A model generated the notes under the pieces. That model did no database searches and was not told the DNA's origin. It saw only the letters and a list, made by a program, of their open reading frames with translations. A stretch of 47,770 bases of DNA from JAGNRR01 sp964409905. Lineage in GTDB: Bacteria > Bacteroidota > Bacteroidia > Chitinophagales > Chitinophagaceae. Both the position numbers and the translations under genes were made by a program. The stretch is from positions 1 to 47,770 of the forward strand of contig CAYPET010000016.1 of assembly GCA_964409905.1 (NCBI GenBank), in the 5' to 3' direction. Of this stretch, positions 1 through 8,989 are shown in pieces; position 1 is the first letter of the stretch, and every line of letters begins with the position of its first letter.

Positions 1-391
1 CTAATTGTATTGGTTCAGAATTTTTTGATTAACATTCAAAAATAAATTGTCGACACATTCCGCATGGATAGATAGGTTCGGTCTGCTTTGTGTTTGGAGA
101 TGAATAGCTAATAGCAAGTATCAATATCTTAATATTCGGATAATTGGTCATAGCATGGGCCAGCGCTACGCGCTCAGCACAAATGCCTGCCGGGTAGGCA
201 GCATTTTCTACATTAGCTCCTGTAATGACTTTTTCATTTTCTAATAGCACAGCACAACCTACAGCAAAACCTGAATAGGGGGCATACGCCTTTGTGCTGG
301 CTAGGTCGGCAGCTTTTATAAGCTGTTGTATTGTGGGCGATAATTGCTGATGATGCTCGTATAATTCGTAGGAATAGCTAAGCTCTGGCAT
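1..391 (-). pseudogene. cdd: cytidine deaminase, interrupted by an in-frame TAA
   Basis: Cytidine deaminase hydrolyses cytidine and deoxycytidine to uridine in pyrimidine salvage (cytosol). The 120-residue reading frame from ATG at 391 carries the family's zinc site: CAER at 71-74 (Cys ligand and catalytic Glu73) and PCGMCRQ at 109-115 (Cys110 and Cys113). It stops at a TAA (29-31) just after FIFEC. The same frame then continues SKNSEPIQL up to the window edge, which reads like the normal continuation of the family after the PCGxCRQ motif. So the gene looks interrupted by one nonsense codon rather than naturally short; family members are usually about 130-160 residues. It lies 26 bp downstream of the large outer-membrane protein gene on the same strand. 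Family assignment is firm. Whether the stop is real or a sequencing error cannot be decided here. Confidence 0.8.
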
Positions 392-417
392 AACACAAAA
401 CTAAACAACTTATGAGG

Positions 418-3400
418 TTAAAATATCGCTCGAACACTGGCTCTGCCCGTGTGAACAACATTGGCGTTTCCTGGATTTCGACCTTCATATTGTAAGCTCA
501 TTTCTATAGATTTTGAAATTCGTTTATCAAAAGAGGCTGTCCAAAGGAAGTTTCGCCCATTTTGTAAACCGTCCAGCATGGCGTAGCCTACACTAGAATT
601 AGCTTCGCCATTATATGTAATATTGTTGTAGGTGAAGCGTGTATTGAAAATGCCAGATGATGGCATATTGTATTTTACCTCCAAATTGCCCGAGTGGCTT
701 ACGGCTTCTTCGCCTAATGTATTAGCTGTATTGACTCGAATGTCATATTTGTAGGTTGCACCAATGCGCAACTGATTATTTTTTAGAATAATACTTATGG
801 CAGGTTCTGCGTATTGTTGAGTGATATTAAAGTTGCGGTTGTCCAGAAATTGTGAGGCAAAAGTTTGCCGTCCTGTTTTGAGCCGTTGAGTAAAGGTAAT
901 TTTCTTGGTAATATTGACACGGCCACGCAGTAAATGCTCAATGTTTTGTCGAGTATCCAAACCATAGTTTAGCAGCACCCGGCCGTTTGTAGTAGACTGT
1001 ATGTAATCCAACCCCCATTTATTGCTAAAGCGATTAAAGAATACAGAATTAATGAAACTTGCTGTATTGTTTAGCAGTAAACTATCATCAAACGAAAAAA
1101 TGAAGGGATTGTATTGTTCAATGCCTTGTCTGCCAAGAAACCTATTTTGAAGTTGAATGGACGATTGCACAAAGAAATAAGAGAGTGCTTTTTTTAATCC
1201 CTTAACATTTTTATTCCAAATGCCCCGAGGGTTGAATGCTATACTCTGACTGTACTGCGAATATTTAGCCTTTACATATTGGTTGGTTGGGGTAAAGATT
1301 TTTATAAATCGTTTTTCATCAGGGAATTGTGCAATTTCAAATTCATTCAATTGCCTCAAGTTATCGCCATTGTAGTCGCGCCAAACGTATAATCCCTGAC
1401 CGGCCGGTACTTCAATGTAAGTGAATTCTCTTTTTTGTTCCTGACCACTACCAAATTCGTACAACATATTGCCCGATAGCATTCCTTTAAAAAAGGCAAA
1501 ATTGTAATTCATTCGACCCAGCAGGCTTTCGTCAGCTGTCTGACTTGAAATAGTTGAATCCTGTATGGTCAAATTGCGGTAGGAGGCCGTAAACTTAATT
1601 TCTTGATCACGTATCGAGAGGATTTGACCGTTTAACTGCACATTATTCGAAAAATTAGCTTGAGTAAGCTGATTATTTTTATTCAACAAATCATTGCGGT
1701 ACATATAATTTAGCTCAAATTGTTTTTTGGACAAAGGGTCATTCTTGGCATAAAAGCGTAATTCATTAAATGAAAATGCATTTGATAGTAGGGTGTCAGT
1801 TAGCGGATCTCGATATGTGTTGCGTTCTTGAAGAAACTTACTGCCGATAGTAAAATGTTGGAATTTCTCAAACGTTTTTTCAATTTCTATTACGGGTCGA
1901 AAAAAGGTAGTTTTAGCTACCTCAGAAATTTGATTTATTGTATTCCCACTAGCTTGAAGGCGAAATCCTTGACGCTTGAAGAAAATTAATGGAATGTGCT
2001 GTATTCCATTATACGAGTTGTCGCGCTGGAAGGTGCCAACCGTATACCCCATGCCCAACCCATTTTTATTGGTTGCCAGTACTGTCGCTTTGCCCAGATG
2101 TTCATTTGCTTTGTATTCTTGAGGTGTAATGTTCCAATCACGTATAAACTCTACATTCCTAAATCGCTCAATAGCTTGAAATCGGCGTTGCACAAATTCA
2201 TAGTTGAGTTCAGACTCCAATTGCCAGTTTTTTATGAGCGGCCTTTTTTCATTGTATATTATTTTTTGCGCCACGCCCACGTTCTTATCATTATCAATTG
2301 TGGAAAATGTATTCGGATCAAAATTGCTCACTGCTGTTTCCAGCCGGAGTGATTTATTGCTATCTATAATATAATCCATCCCAGCCACAACCATTTGTTG
2401 CATTTTGGGTGTCACAAGTCTTATGACCGGTTCATAATCACCTTGAGGAACACCTTGAACAGGTGCTACCCAACTGTAAACTCTTCCGTTTGCACTACTG
2501 ATGCCTTGCACATAATTCCCCATTCCATTACCTACCTGCGAAAAACTGAGTCGGTATTTTGCACTGTCAGGATTAGTAGAAAAAACATACACGTCGTTGT
2601 AAACAATATTGTTCACAACGGTATCTATTTGTTTATACAAAATCTTTTCATTACTGAAAGTGTCATCAAAACGGATGGCAGGAAAATTTGCTTCATTTAT
2701 ACGATTACCAATGCCCGTAAGAAAGTTTCGTTGACTGGAGTCTAAGTCTGCTAGTATGGGTTGATTCCGCGCGTCTTGATTGGAATAGGCGCTGAGTCGG
2801 AATGTGAGTTTCTCGTTTAGTTTGTGTTCGTTTGTGACGTAAAAAAGGCTATTTAGGTAGTTTCTGTCGGCAAATTCAAACTCAACATATATCCGCAAAT
2901 CTTTCGTTATAAGTCTACGCGGCATAAAGGTGACTTCGGCTGTATTATAATCGATGATATAGTCTTTATCCTCGCCACGATCCAGCTGTATGCCATCAAT
3001 ATACACACGCTCCGTGCCCGCCAAAACGATAAAAAAAGTTTCTCCATTTGGTCCTGCGAGTTTGTATGGTCCCTGGTTGCCTTCTAAAGCCGTTAATTGA
3101 TTCCGTACCCATTTTCCTTTTGCAAAAGAGCCAATAGCACCAAAGCGATTTTCGCCATTTTTTGTGGATGTCTTTGTTTCAAAGTGGCCACCTTGCACCC
3201 GTTTGTAAAAGTTCATGAAATAACCGTTTGGCTTTCGCATGTCAAAATCACCTGCAGTGAGTTTTGTATTTTTACGTTCTAGCTGGATGGTTACCCGGTC
3301 AAACTCTTGAATTTGCTGTGTGTTTCCCTCGGGTTGAAAGGGTATGGTGTTATCAGTAATAGCACCTCTTATTTTAATGCTGTCGCCCAAGTCGCCTTCC

Positions 3401-3885
3401 ATTTGAAGATTAAACTGTGAGTTTAGCACTACATCCTGACTATTGCCAAATGATAAAGCTCGGCCAAATGTGCCTGAATAATCTATATTACCAAAATCTA
3501 CAAAAGGCCCATCTTGCTTGATATCGGTGGCCGAGTATGAATAAGAGGGCATGGCAATATTCGTATCATAGTTTAGAGCACTGTTTTTGTGAAACAACTT
3601 TTTGGTAAAGGAAAATGGAAATATGCGATAACTGATGCGTACCGTGTCTAGCTGGGGCATTGACTTCCAGATTAAAAGGGCATTTGCGTAGTCAATGCTA
3701 TAAAGTGTGCTGTCAACATTAATTACAATGGAGTTTGGTACAATGCTGAAACTATCCAGTACTACTTGCTTTTCGGTAGGGGCAAAGCTGATGCGCCGCA
3801 TGTTCTGTACAGCCGATTGATTTTGCTGTGCACACAACGATCCAAAACTGAAAACGATTCCGATAAGAAGTACTAACCACCTCAA
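418..3885 (-). CDS. very large outer-membrane protein, function unknown
   Basis: A 1155-residue protein with a clear signal peptide (hydrophobic residues 3-17, probable cleavage after LCA at 17-19). The rest is dominated by alternating hydrophobic/polar stretches rich in aromatic residues, as in outer-membrane beta-strands, for example LKLNYMYR-type segments from about residue 350 onward, and it ends SVRAIF with a terminal Phe as in many outer-membrane barrels. Around residues 290-340 there is a segment (YIDGIQLDRGEDKDYIIDY) followed by a strand-rich stretch, reminiscent of Bacteroidota surface or translocon-type proteins. No TonB box or plug domain is recognised. It is probably a Bacteroidota-conserved cell-surface barrel of unknown job. 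The ATG at 3885 gives the signal peptide directly. The cdd gene follows 26 bp downstream. Confidence 0.7.
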   Translation of the reverse strand: MRWLVLLIGIVFSFGSLCAQQNQSAVQNMRRISFAPTEKQVVLDSFSIVPNSIVINVDSTLYSIDYANALLIWKSMPQLDTVRISYRIFPFSFTKKLFHKNSALNYDTNIAMPSYSYSATDIKQDGPFVDFGNIDYSGTFGRALSFGNSQDVVLNSQFNLQMEGDLGDSIKIRGAITDNTIPFQPEGNTQQIQEFDRVTIQLERKNTKLTAGDFDMRKPNGYFMNFYKRVQGGHFETKTSTKNGENRFGAIGSFAKGKWVRNQLTALEGNQGPYKLAGPNGETFFIVLAGTERVYIDGIQLDRGEDKDYIIDYNTAEVTFMPRRLITKDLRIYVEFEFADRNYLNSLFYVTNEHKLNEKLTFRLSAYSNQDARNQPILADLDSSQRNFLTGIGNRINEANFPAIRFDDTFSNEKILYKQIDTVVNNIVYNDVYVFSTNPDSAKYRLSFSQVGNGMGNYVQGISSANGRVYSWVAPVQGVPQGDYEPVIRLVTPKMQQMVVAGMDYIIDSNKSLRLETAVSNFDPNTFSTIDNDKNVGVAQKIIYNEKRPLIKNWQLESELNYEFVQRRFQAIERFRNVEFIRDWNITPQEYKANEHLGKATVLATNKNGLGMGYTVGTFQRDNSYNGIQHIPLIFFKRQGFRLQASGNTINQISEVAKTTFFRPVIEIEKTFEKFQHFTIGSKFLQERNTYRDPLTDTLLSNAFSFNELRFYAKNDPLSKKQFELNYMYRNDLLNKNNQLTQANFSNNVQLNGQILSIRDQEIKFTASYRNLTIQDSTISSQTADESLLGRMNYNFAFFKGMLSGNMLYEFGSGQEQKREFTYIEVPAGQGLYVWRDYNGDNLRQLNEFEIAQFPDEKRFIKIFTPTNQYVKAKYSQYSQSIAFNPRGIWNKNVKGLKKALSYFFVQSSIQLQNRFLGRQGIEQYNPFIFSFDDSLLLNNTASFINSVFFNRFSNKWGLDYIQSTTNGRVLLNYGLDTRQNIEHLLRGRVNITKKITFTQRLKTGRQTFASQFLDNRNFNITQQYAEPAISIILKNNQLRIGATYKYDIRVNTANTLGEEAVSHSGNLEVKYNMPSSGIFNTRFTYNNITYNGEANSSVGYAMLDGLQNGRNFLWTASFDKRISKSIEMSLQYEGRNPGNANVVHTGRASVRAIF

Positions 3886-4035
3886 AATACCACTGTACTA
3901 GTAACGTTAAAAGTACGGATATTGTATAATCTTCATGTAAAAATCAAAGAGCATCAATGAAATGTAAGTATTGTTGATTTAATAGTCTAAAGAGAAATGG
4001 GTATCGTTCCGTTTATTGATTGATATTGAAAAGAT

Positions 4036-4068
4036 AAAAAAAACCTCACCACCGAATGGTAGCGAGGT
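4036..4068 (-). terminator. rho-independent terminator of the aldolase gene
   Basis: Read on the minus strand: ACCTC, then an inner ACC/GGT pairing, then GAGGT, followed by eight T (the A run at 4036-4043 on the plus strand). It sits 26 bp after the aldolase stop codon. Confidence 0.75.
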
Positions 4069-4093
4069 AATTAAATAAATGAGTGCTATTTGA

Positions 4094-5152
4094 TTAGGCT
4101 AGTGTAATGCTCTTATCAAGATATACATCCTGAATGGTGTTCAATAGTTTTATGCCAGTCTCCATATCACGCTGAAATGCTTTTCGTCCACTAATAAGTC
4201 CCATCCCGCCGGCTCGTTTATTTACAACTGCTGTCATAGTTGCTTCTGCCAAATCGGTAGCACCAGAGCTAGCACCTCCGGAATTAATTAAACCGACACG
4301 GCCCATGTAACAATTCGCTACCTGATAACGACATAAATCAATTGGATGATCAGAAGTTAACTCGCTGTAAACTTTGTCATGTGTTTTCCCGAATTTAATA
4401 GCTTTAAAACCACCATTATTTTCTGGTAATTTTTGTTTAATAATATCAGCCTGAATGGTCACACCAATATGATTTGCTTGTGCGGTTACATCGCTAGATA
4501 CATGATAATCAACGCCATCTTTCACAAAGGCGCTATTGCGTAGGTAGCACCATAATACTGTGGCCATACCTAACTCATGCGCATATTCAAAAGCTTCAGC
4601 TACTTCTTGTATTTGTCTTTCTGACTCTTCGCTACCAAAGTAAATGGTTGCTCCAACAGCAGCTGCGCCCATATTCCAAGCATCTTTTATTGTACCAAAC
4701 ATGATTTGGTTAAAGGTGTTGGGGTAGGTAAGAAGTTCATTGTGATTAATTTTTACAATAAATGGAATTTTGTGTGCGTATTGTCTTGCAACGCTACCCA
4801 AAACACCATATGTAGATGCTACAGCATTACAACCTCCTTCTATAGCCAGTTTTACAATGTTTTCCGGATCAAAATAAATCGGATTAGGTGCAAAAGATGC
4901 ACCGGCCGAATGCTCAATGCCTTGGTCTACAGGCAAAATAGATACATAGCCCGTATTTTTTAATCGTCCATGTCCAAGAATGCGTTGAAGATTGTTCAAC
5001 GTTGGGATGTTTCGATTTGACGGAATCCAGGCCTGCTCAATAGTTTTTTTAGAGGGCACATGTAAATGTTTTTTGTCAATCGTTTTTGAGCGATGCTCCA
5101 GATAATACTCGGCTTTGTCACCTAATAAATCTATAATGTGTTGTTTTGCCAT
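4094..5152 (-). CDS. fbaB: class I fructose-bisphosphate aldolase (DhnA/FbaB type)
   Basis: Cleaves fructose 1,6-bisphosphate to dihydroxyacetone phosphate and glyceraldehyde 3-phosphate (and the reverse in gluconeogenesis) through a Schiff-base lysine, in the cytosol. The 352-residue length and the ILPVDQGIEHS segment (residues 72-82) are typical of the DhnA/FbaB group, as are the later IVKINHNE and GGFKAIKFGK stretches containing candidate Schiff-base lysines and the glycine-rich GLINSGGASSG phosphate-binding loop. It is not the metal-dependent class II enzyme. It is monocistronic: a strong terminator follows (4036-4068), and the upstream region 5153-5317 is shared with the divergent NADH dehydrogenase gene. 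The ATG at 5152 fits the expected N-terminus. Confidence 0.93.
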   Translation of the reverse strand: MAKQHIIDLLGDKAEYYLEHRSKTIDKKHLHVPSKKTIEQAWIPSNRNIPTLNNLQRILGHGRLKNTGYVSILPVDQGIEHSAGASFAPNPIYFDPENIVKLAIEGGCNAVASTYGVLGSVARQYAHKIPFIVKINHNELLTYPNTFNQIMFGTIKDAWNMGAAAVGATIYFGSEESERQIQEVAEAFEYAHELGMATVLWCYLRNSAFVKDGVDYHVSSDVTAQANHIGVTIQADIIKQKLPENNGGFKAIKFGKTHDKVYSELTSDHPIDLCRYQVANCYMGRVGLINSGGASSGATDLAEATMTAVVNKRAGGMGLISGRKAFQRDMETGIKLLNTIQDVYLDKSITLA

Positions 5153-5295
5153 TGTCCGATTTTTATTAAATTTTGACGAATTTAGTGCGAAAAACGTAGT
5201 AAATCATTAAAAAATGAAGAATTTCAGCTATAAATAACCAATTTTATCTAACGCCGACTTAACGCTTTTAAAAATGAATCCATATGCACATGAGG

Positions 5296-5303
5296 TAATT
5301 TTG
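5296..5303 (+). promoter_or_regulatory. -7 element (TAATTTTG) of the NADH dehydrogenase gene
   Basis: Perfect match to the Bacteroidota -7 consensus TAnnTTTG, 14 nt before the ATG at 5318. It is flanked by inverted 5-bp arms TGAGG (5291-5295) and CCTCA (5304-5308). No clear -33 TTG was found at the usual distance. Confidence 0.55.
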
Positions 5304-5317
5304 CCTCAAACAATAGA

Positions 5318-6580
5318 ATGGAAAGTGCATCAGTAAAGAAAATTGTCGTGATTGGGGGAGGTTTTGCCGGGTTGCAGTTTTGCCGCAAGATGCGCAATCG
5401 AAAGGGGTATCAAGTATTACTCATTGATCGCGAAAACCATCACATGTTTCAACCCTTGTTTTATCAGGTGGCCACGGCGCGCCTCGAACCAAGCAGTATT
5501 TCCTTTCCGTTTCGAAAAATTTTCCAACGGGCACGTAATATCGATTTTTTATTGGCGAATGTTGAAAAAATTGATCCTGAACTAAAAAACGTTCATACTG
5601 ACCAAGGTGTGGTATCGTTTGACAAGCTGGTCATAGCTAATGGGGCCTATACAAATTATTTCGATAATGATACTGTGCAGGCCAATGCCCTTTCCATGAA
5701 AACTACCCATGAGGCCATTTTTATCCGCAATCATATGCTAATCAATTTTGAACGCATGATGGAACAAAATAACCAGGAGGGCAGCAGCAATATCGTTATA
5801 GTGGGAGGCGGCCCGACGGGGGTTGAATTGGCAGGATCTTTTGCCGAAATGAAAAACATTATTTTGCCCAAAGATTACCCCAAACTTGATGTTAAACATG
5901 TGAGGGTTTATTTAGTTGAAGGGGCAGCTTTTCCGCTCAATACAATGAGCGAAAATGCTAAAACGAATGCCAAGCGCTATTTAGAGGCGCTGGGTGTGGA
6001 AGTAATCACCGAAACTTTTGTAAAAAACTATGATGGCAAACGAGTTATATTGAGCAATGGTCACGAAATTATTTCGAACAACGTGATCTGGGCAGCAGGT
6101 GTGCAAGGTAATTATCTGGCTGGTCTGCCTGATGATGTTAAGCAAAAAGGTAATCGATATCAAGTAGATAGACAAAATCGCATACTAGGCTTTGATCATA
6201 TATATGCCCTCGGTGATGTGGCTCTAATGACAACTCCACAATATCCGCAAGGGCATCCACAGGTTGCCAATGTGGCGATTAATCAGGCCAACAACCTTGC
6301 CATCAATTTATTAGCTAAACCTGGTAAAAAACCGAAAGATTTTGAATACCGCGATTTAGGCTCTATGGCAACGGTTGGCAAGCACAAAGCAGTGGTTGAT
6401 TTGCCATTCATGAGGCTCAACGGCTTTTTTGCTTGGTTTATTTGGATGTTTTTACACCTGATGCTGATACTGAGTGTGCGAAATAAACTTATAATTTTTA
6501 TCAACTGGGCATGGAGTTATTTTACCCGAGATACTTCTTTGCGACTCATCTTGAAAGCACGGCAAAAAAACTGGACCTAA
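5318..6580 (+). CDS. ndh: type II NADH:quinone oxidoreductase (NDH-2)
   Basis: Single-subunit, non-proton-pumping NADH dehydrogenase that passes electrons from NADH through FAD to the quinone pool, bound to the inner face of the cytoplasmic membrane. The 420-residue protein has two Rossmann folds: GGGFAG at 13-18 (FAD) and GGGPTG at 163-168 (NADH), then YALGD at 296-300, the second FAD contact. The tail (about 370-400, FFAWFIWMFLHLMLILSVRN) is hydrophobic and amphipathic, as expected for membrane attachment in this family. The start is supported by the -7 element at 5296-5303. The gene is convergent with feoB and their stop codons share CTAA at 6577-6580, so no room exists for a separate terminator. 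Confidence 0.92.
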   Translation: MESASVKKIVVIGGGFAGLQFCRKMRNRKGYQVLLIDRENHHMFQPLFYQVATARLEPSSISFPFRKIFQRARNIDFLLANVEKIDPELKNVHTDQGVVSFDKLVIANGAYTNYFDNDTVQANALSMKTTHEAIFIRNHMLINFERMMEQNNQEGSSNIVIVGGGPTGVELAGSFAEMKNIILPKDYPKLDVKHVRVYLVEGAAFPLNTMSENAKTNAKRYLEALGVEVITETFVKNYDGKRVILSNGHEIISNNVIWAAGVQGNYLAGLPDDVKQKGNRYQVDRQNRILGFDHIYALGDVALMTTPQYPQGHPQVANVAINQANNLAINLLAKPGKKPKDFEYRDLGSMATVGKHKAVVDLPFMRLNGFFAWFIWMFLHLMLILSVRNKLIIFINWAWSYFTRDTSLRLILKARQKNWT

Positions 6581-8535
6581 CCCAGCAGCTGATAGGCCAG
6601 CAGTGCACTACCGTAGGCTAGTACCAGCATATAAGTAAATTGGAAAATCACATATTTCCATTGGCCAGTTTCTTTCTTGACCACCGCCATTGTACTCATG
6701 CATTGCATGGAAAATACATAAAATAGTAATAAGGATACCGATGTCCCCCAACCAAATCGTTTGTTACCACTAGCATCTTTTTCGGCCCGCAATTTTTTTA
6801 CAATAGAACTTTCACTATTGCTGCTTATACTGTAAATGCTGGACAGTGTGCCCACAAAAACTTCACGAGCTGCGAAGGAACTAATGAGTGCAATGCCAAT
6901 CTTCCAGTCATAGCCCAATGGTCGTATTGCCGGCTCGATAAATTTGCCGGTATAGCCCAGGTAGGAGTATTCGAGGTCTATAGCTTCTTTTTGCAGTTCG
7001 GGATGCATCTGGTGTTGATTGCTCAAAAAATCTTCACTTTTTGGACTCCAATTTGCCAAAAACCACAATACTACCGCAACCAGAAAAATGATTTTACCAG
7101 CTTGTACTACAAATGTTTTTGTTTTGGAATAGACCGTTACCCCAATGCTTTGCCAATTGGGCATGCGGAAAATGGGTAATTCCAATATCCAGTTCGGGTT
7201 ACTAGGCACCTTGCTATATTTATTTATCAGCCATGAAAAAATAAGGGTTGCCACAACACCCAGCAAATAAAGGCCTAATAAAAACAATCCTTGAACACCA
7301 AAAAAATAGTCACCCGCATCCGGGAATAACACTGCAATCAAAATTACGTAAACGGGCAGTCGTGCGCTGCAGGTCATGAGCGGTAAAGTGAGTATTGCCG
7401 TAATACGTTCTTTGGGATTCTCGATAATACGCGTGCTCATAATGGCGGGTATAGCACATGCCCAGCTAGATACCAATGGTATCACACTATGCCCACTAAG
7501 ACCAAATTTTTTAAGAAAAGCGTCAGAGATAAACGAAATGCGCGACAGATAACCTACTTGTTCCAGAATGCCAATAAGGAAAAACAAGATGGCGATTTGC
7601 GGAATAAAGATAACAACACCGCTTATGCCCGGAATGATGGCGCCTGCTATCAGTTTGCGCAGCCAGTCATTTTGAATGTGTTGGTCAGCTTGCTCGGCAA
7701 GCCAGCCAAAACCTTGGTCAATCCAATCCATAGGGAAGCTGGAAAAAAAGAAAACAGACTGAAAAACTATGTAAAGCGTAGTTAAAAAAATAAGAATTCC
7801 CCATATTGGGTGAAGCAAGACTTTGTCCCATCTGTGGGTGTTAGCCAAATAGCTTAGGGGATTTCCTGAAGTTAGATTGGCATTAATGACAGGCAATAGG
7901 ACTTTTTGCCTGCGTTCGTAATCATCTTCCCAATCTGCCTGATTATTTTCAAGTTCCAGAAAATCAACATACTTATTTACCAAAAACTGCTCATCAACAA
8001 CTTCGTCAAAATTGCTTCTGCAAAATGTGTTCGGAACGCGAAATTGGTTCTCCAAAATCAGTTTCTCCAGATAACCAAAACCTTCTCCGTTACGAGAGTT
8101 GACCATTACGACTGGGCAACCCAGGCTCTTTTCAAGCCCCTCTTTATTAATACTAAGCTTACTTTTGTTTGCTTCATCAATGAAGTTAAGTACTAGTATC
8201 ATTGATGCCTGCAAATCAGCAAGTTGAGAAAATAAAATCAAGCTGTCAAAAAACTGCATTGTGTTTGCAACGAGCAGTATGGGTTGATGATTTTGTGAAG
8301 CCCGAATAATTTCTTTTTTTGAGATAAGTTCTTCCGGTGAAGTGGTATGGACGGATTGTAAGCCCGGTAGGTCGATGATTTCGGTTGATTTGAATTTGCC
8401 TTTCAGCATTTCGATGGTTACGCCTGCGTAGTTGCCTACTTTGTGGTTTAGGCCAGTAAGTCGGTTGAAGAGGCTTGTTTTGCCTGCATTTGGTTTTCCT
8501 ACAAGAAGGATGCTATTTAAGCTATTCTTACCCAT
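6577..8535 (-). CDS. feoB: ferrous iron transport protein B
   Basis: Inner-membrane Fe(II) importer with a cytosolic N-terminal G-protein domain. In the 652-residue protein the G motifs are visible: G1 GKPNAGKT (13-20), the G2 Thr in GVT (about 38-40), G3 DLPG (55-58) and G4 NFID (117-120). After a helical spacer come two Gate-type membrane regions with conserved cysteines (SSWACAIPAIMSTR and LPLMTCSARLPVY), which form the transport path in this family. It is shorter than the enterobacterial protein (773) and carries no fused FeoA domain; FeoA is encoded separately just upstream with a 19-bp overlap (8517-8535), implying translational coupling. Expression is probably iron-controlled; see the palindrome at 8771-8784. 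Confidence 0.95.
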   Translation of the reverse strand: MGKNSLNSILLVGKPNAGKTSLFNRLTGLNHKVGNYAGVTIEMLKGKFKSTEIIDLPGLQSVHTTSPEELISKKEIIRASQNHQPILLVANTMQFFDSLILFSQLADLQASMILVLNFIDEANKSKLSINKEGLEKSLGCPVVMVNSRNGEGFGYLEKLILENQFRVPNTFCRSNFDEVVDEQFLVNKYVDFLELENNQADWEDDYERRQKVLLPVINANLTSGNPLSYLANTHRWDKVLLHPIWGILIFLTTLYIVFQSVFFFSSFPMDWIDQGFGWLAEQADQHIQNDWLRKLIAGAIIPGISGVVIFIPQIAILFFLIGILEQVGYLSRISFISDAFLKKFGLSGHSVIPLVSSWACAIPAIMSTRIIENPKERITAILTLPLMTCSARLPVYVILIAVLFPDAGDYFFGVQGLFLLGLYLLGVVATLIFSWLINKYSKVPSNPNWILELPIFRMPNWQSIGVTVYSKTKTFVVQAGKIIFLVAVVLWFLANWSPKSEDFLSNQHQMHPELQKEAIDLEYSYLGYTGKFIEPAIRPLGYDWKIGIALISSFAAREVFVGTLSSIYSISSNSESSIVKKLRAEKDASGNKRFGWGTSVSLLLFYVFSMQCMSTMAVVKKETGQWKYVIFQFTYMLVLAYGSALLAYQLLG

Positions 8536-8747
8536 TCTATTTGCTCAAAATCTTTTTTACGAATAGAAAGAATCTTGTGTCGAAATGTGATACAAACTAA
8601 TTGGGCATATTTGGGGCTATAGTTTATGGTGAATACGGTGCCAACGGATAAGTTATGTCCCAAAATAAAAGAACGAAACACATCGTCACCTCCAATAGCC
8701 GTAACAATGCATTTGGCATTCGGTATAATGGTTTGATTTTTCAACAC
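8517..8747 (-). CDS. feoA: ferrous iron transport protein A (FeoA, SH3-like)
   Basis: Small cytosolic SH3-fold partner of FeoB, 76 residues, typical for the family. Visible features are a hydrophobic core VTAIGGDD, the GHNLSVGTVFTI turn-strand corresponding to the G-x-x-x-G-x-x-F/I pattern of FeoA, and a C-terminal IRKKDFEQIEV-like strand. The only available starts are GTG at 8747 or TTG at 8744; there is no ATG close by, so the exact start is uncertain. A weak -7-like element, TAGCTTTA on the minus strand (8755-8762), lies only 7 nt upstream, so the mRNA may be nearly leaderless. Overlap with feoB shows an operon. Confidence 0.88.
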   Translation of the reverse strand: MLKNQTIIPNAKCIVTAIGGDDVFRSFILGHNLSVGTVFTINYSPKYAQLVCITFRHKILSIRKKDFEQIEWVRIA

Positions 8748-8770
8748 GAAGGTGTAAAGCTATTACATGG

Positions 8771-8784
8771 AATACAATTGTATT
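8771..8784. promoter_or_regulatory. perfect 14-bp palindrome upstream of feoA (candidate operator)
   Basis: AATACAATTGTATT reads the same on both strands. It lies 8 bp upstream of the -7-like element (8755-8762) of feoA, between the expected -7 and -33 positions, which suits a repressor site. That it binds an iron regulator (Fur or DtxR type) is inference from the gene it precedes. Confidence 0.45.
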
Positions 8785-8976
8785 TTATAATTCGGGAATT
8801 TATCCTTGAAGTACCGAGCTCTTTTTGGTTATAGGGTTGATTCTATTTACAAGTTTGTTGCGAGCTTCTATTTTGTGTTGGTAAAAAATGATTGGTATTA
8901 ATAACAAGAGGATGTAATTGAAAATTATTATTTTTTTATAAAATATTGATTATTAATTTTTTATAGCCAATTGCTA

Positions 8977-8984
8977 TACTTTTG
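8977..8984 (+). promoter_or_regulatory. -7 element (TACTTTTG) of an orphan short transcript
   Basis: Perfect match to TAnnTTTG in a region without a gene. It points to a start near 8990 and a transcript of about 160 nt ending at the terminator 9125-9152. No -33 TTG at standard spacing was found (nearest is 8946-8948, 28 bp away). Confidence 0.5.
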
Positions 8985-8989
8985 CTTTT

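Noticed and set aside
1996..3282. Plus-strand frames of 60-118 codons inside the large outer-membrane protein gene
   Set aside because: They are shadows: no promoter, cysteine- and phenylalanine-rich composition unlike real proteins, fully inside a well-supported gene.
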